Positions 61,944 to 64,000 of a stretch of DNA of 64,000 nucleotides are shown piece after piece (the first letter of the stretch is position 1; every line of letters begins with the position of its first letter). Below the pieces are notes generated by a model. The model was not told where the DNA came from. It searched no databases and saw nothing but the letters and a program-made list of their open reading frames with translations. Both the position numbers and the translations under genes were made by a program. This DNA comes from Spongiimicrobium salis (GTDB taxonomy: Bacteria; Bacteroidota; Bacteroidia; Flavobacteriales; Flavobacteriaceae): NCBI RefSeq assembly GCF_043678055.1, contig NZ_JBHEQA010000004.1, forward strand, positions 248,001 through 312,000, written 5' to 3'.

Positions 61944-64000
61944 ATGATTCAAACTTCCAAATTCAATTACCCCTTATTTTTTACCTTATGGATCATTCTT
62001 TTAATGTCCTGCGCCGAAAGTAAAAAGGAAGAAATACCCGATAAAATTCAAGAAACGCTATTTACAAAAATAGACCCAGCCGCTATCGGTATTGATTTTG
62101 AAAATAAAATAGAAAACGAAGAGGATTTTAATATTTTCCTTTATCGCAATTTTTATAACGGTGGCGGAGTGGCCATTGGAGACATCAACAATGATGGTCT
62201 TCCCGACCTATACCTTACCGCCAATCGAAAGAAAAATAAATTGTACCTAAACAAAGGTGATTTCACTTTCGAGGACATTAGTGAAACTGCCGGAGTTTTA
62301 GGCACCAAAGCATGGTCTACCGGAGTTGTGTTCGTAGACATCAATAGTGATGGTTTTTTGGATATCTATGTCTGTAATGCGGGAAATATTGAAGGAGATG
62401 ATCAAAAAAATGAACTCTTTATCAATAATGGCGACCTAACTTTTACCGAAAGTGCGGCACAATATAATCTTGCTGATAGTGGATTTACAACACATGCCGC
62501 ATTTTTTGACTATGACAAAGATGGAGATCTGGATGTCTATATGTTGAACAACAGCTTTATATCCGTGGCTAGTTTAGGATATAACAATAAAAGGGATCTT
62601 AGAGCCAAGGACTGGAACATGCCGGAAAAAGTAAAAGGCGGTGGCGATAAACTACTCCAAAACAATAATGGCGTTTTTACCGATGTTAGCGAGGAAGCAA
62701 ATATTTATGGTAGCTTAATCGGTTTTGGTTTAGGAGTTACCATTGGCGATGTCAATAATGATACCTATCCTGATATATACGTCTCCAATGATTTCTTTGA
62801 ACACGATTATCTCTACATCAACAATCAGGACGGAACTTTTAAAGAAGATATTAGGAATTGGGCCTCACACCTCAGCTTATTCTCCATGGGTGCAGATATG
62901 GCAGATATCAATAACGACGGAAAGTCCGATATTTTTGTCACCGATATGCTTCCCAAAGACGATCAGCGCCTAAAGAACACAACCACTTTTGAGACCTATG
63001 ATACCTACCAACGTAAGCTGCAGAACGATTTTTATCATCAATATATGCAGAATACCCTTCAAGTAAATTTAGGAAATAGCTTTTCCGAAATTGCGCACTA
63101 TAGTGGGGTATCCAGTTCCGATTGGAGCTGGGGAGCACTGCTGTTCGATATGGATAATGATGGCTATCGCGATATCTATATCAGTAATGGGGTGTATCAC
63201 GATTTGACCAATCAAGATTTTATTGATTTTTTCGATGATGTTGCCCGTCAACAATCGGCCTTAACGGGAACAAAAGATAAAAAGGAGGCTGTAATCAATG
63301 CTATGCCCTCCACTCCTATTGTTAATTACGCTTTTAAAAACAACCAAGACCTTACGTTCACTGACGCTACTGCTATCTGGGGCTTTGACGAACCTAGTTT
63401 TTCCAATGGGGCTGCATATGGGGATATGGACAATGATGGCGATCTGGATTTGATCGTCAATACGGTCAATCAAGAACTGTTGGTGTATAAAAATAATGCA
63501 AATACCTCTGCGAACAACTTTATAAAATTAAGTTTAAAAGGGGAGCGTCCCAATACCTTTGGCGTAGGCAGTATCGTTGAAGCCTATATGGGGGATAAAA
63601 TCCTGAAACAAGAATTGATTCCTTCACGAGGTTTTCAATCTTCCGTGGAATATACGATGACCCTAGGTATAGGGTCGCATCAAAAAATAGATTCCTTAAA
63701 AGTAATATGGCCTAATAACAAAACCCAGTCCATTATTGAACCTGCTATAAATACAAGGCTTGTTTTAACGCAAACTGATGCGAAAACAACGTATGTTCCC
63801 AAAACGAAATCCCGCCCAACCCTACTTCAGGAAATTAAAACCCCGTTGTCCAAGCACGTGGAAGACAAACATATTGATTTTGATTATGAAGGTCTTATTT
63901 CCCAAATGCTTTCGCAAGAAGGCCCTGCCATGGCGGTTGGAGATGTCAATAATGACGGGCACGAGGACGTTTTTATTGGCGCTGCCAAAGGCGGAATAGC
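61944..64000 (+). CDS. VCBS/FG-GAP and ASPIC/UnbV lipoprotein (partial, C-terminus cut)
   Basis: 685 complete codons are visible, open to the window end. A lipoprotein signal ends LLMSC (Cys23). About eight Ca2+-binding-type DxNNDGxxD repeats follow (e.g. GDINNDGLPDLY, DINSDGFLDIYV, DYDKDGDLDVYM, DMDNDGDLDLIV) and an ASPIC/UnbV-like domain lies near residues 515-610 (NTFGVGSIVEAY, then VIWPNNKTQS), with a further repeat after it. Such proteins often accompany SusC/SusD loci in Bacteroidota and may bind carbohydrate or adhere to surfaces. It lies behind the susD terminator, so its own promoter is needed; a weak TATCTTTA element is at about 61912. Confidence 0.85.
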   Translation, partial: MIQTSKFNYPLFFTLWIILLMSCAESKKEEIPDKIQETLFTKIDPAAIGIDFENKIENEEDFNIFLYRNFYNGGGVAIGDINNDGLPDLYLTANRKKNKLYLNKGDFTFEDISETAGVLGTKAWSTGVVFVDINSDGFLDIYVCNAGNIEGDDQKNELFINNGDLTFTESAAQYNLADSGFTTHAAFFDYDKDGDLDVYMLNNSFISVASLGYNNKRDLRAKDWNMPEKVKGGGDKLLQNNNGVFTDVSEEANIYGSLIGFGLGVTIGDVNNDTYPDIYVSNDFFEHDYLYINNQDGTFKEDIRNWASHLSLFSMGADMADINNDGKSDIFVTDMLPKDDQRLKNTTTFETYDTYQRKLQNDFYHQYMQNTLQVNLGNSFSEIAHYSGVSSSDWSWGALLFDMDNDGYRDIYISNGVYHDLTNQDFIDFFDDVARQQSALTGTKDKKEAVINAMPSTPIVNYAFKNNQDLTFTDATAIWGFDEPSFSNGAAYGDMDNDGDLDLIVNTVNQELLVYKNNANTSANNFIKLSLKGERPNTFGVGSIVEAYMGDKILKQELIPSRGFQSSVEYTMTLGIGSHQKIDSLKVIWPNNKTQSIIEPAINTRLVLTQTDAKTTYVPKTKSRPTLLQEIKTPLSKHVEDKHIDFDYEGLISQMLSQEGPAMAVGDVNNDGHEDVFIGAAKGGI

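Noticed and set aside
1..64000. Insertion sequences, prophage genes, tRNA or rRNA genes
   Set aside because: No transposase, integrase or structural RNA pattern was recognised in any coding or intergenic stretch; the intergenic regions are few and short.

Overview
The window is chromosomal DNA from a marine-type flavobacterium (phylum Bacteroidota). The evidence is an AT-rich genome with SusC/SusD outer-membrane pairs, many SCxx-type lipoprotein signals, VCBS/ASPIC proteins, a mevalonate pathway, an arginine operon of the succinyl/acetyl-ornithine transcarbamylase type, TAnnTTTG-type promoter elements in place of sigma70 -10 boxes, and weak Shine-Dalgarno sequences. No rRNA, tRNA, CRISPR array, insertion sequence or prophage gene was seen. 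The genes are dense and almost all intact; msrA (left edge) and a VCBS lipoprotein (right edge) are cut by the window ends.

Layout. 0-3 kb: methionine sulfoxide reductases MsrB/MsrA, then an Rrf2-type Fe-S regulator and the operon it probably controls (membrane protein, cupin, group III truncated haemoglobin, membrane protein); two matching palindromes mark the likely regulon. 3-6.7 kb: a DinB-like protein, an MtnK-like kinase coupled to an ADP-ribosylglycohydrolase lipoprotein, and an HTH/membrane fusion. 7-11.5 kb: an arsenosugar-type cluster (TIGR04282-like glycosyltransferase, purine-nucleoside phosphorylase, arsenite methyltransferase, DUF547 protein, TIGR04283-like glycosyltransferase) with no visible radical-SAM ArsS. 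11.6-19.5 kb: an AraC regulator, a beta-hydroxyacid dehydrogenase, a LysM-amidase, a small Omp85 protein, lipoproteins and a second DUF547 protein. 19.8-26.8 kb: a co-directional redox plus glycosyltransferase cluster (FAD oxidoreductase, membrane ferredoxin-like Fe-S protein, MORN-like protein, DPM-like GT2, cellulose-synthase-like GT2, polytopic mannosyltransferase-like protein).

26.8-36 kb: a complete arginine operon (GNAT, argG, argC, proC, argD, argF', argB, argE) followed by argH. A 28-residue leader peptide ending in four consecutive Arg codons, a Pro codon and a stop precedes the operon and points to arginine-sensing attenuation. A TTGAAC repeat tract forms the presumed 5' leader of argH. 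36-44 kb: a lipoprotein, SelO, an orphan Pycsar-type (DUF5706) membrane effector next to a 1.18-kaa fusion of a degenerate metallophosphoesterase and an Omp85 barrel, then a pseudouridine synthase. 44-48.2 kb: nitrilase, UbiA prenyltransferase, mevalonate kinase and diphosphomevalonate decarboxylase. 48.3-50.8 kb: TspO, an HI0933-type flavoprotein and a glycerophosphodiesterase.

50.9-64 kb: a maltose/alpha-glucan utilisation locus. A GH13 amylase lipoprotein, GH65 phosphorylase, beta-phosphoglucomutase and LacI regulator run leftward; SusC, SusD, a strong terminator and a VCBS/ASPIC lipoprotein run rightward. A LacI-type operator lies in the divergent intergenic region. Together these would import alpha-glucan oligosaccharides, cleave them, phosphorolyse maltose and feed glucose 6-phosphate to glycolysis.
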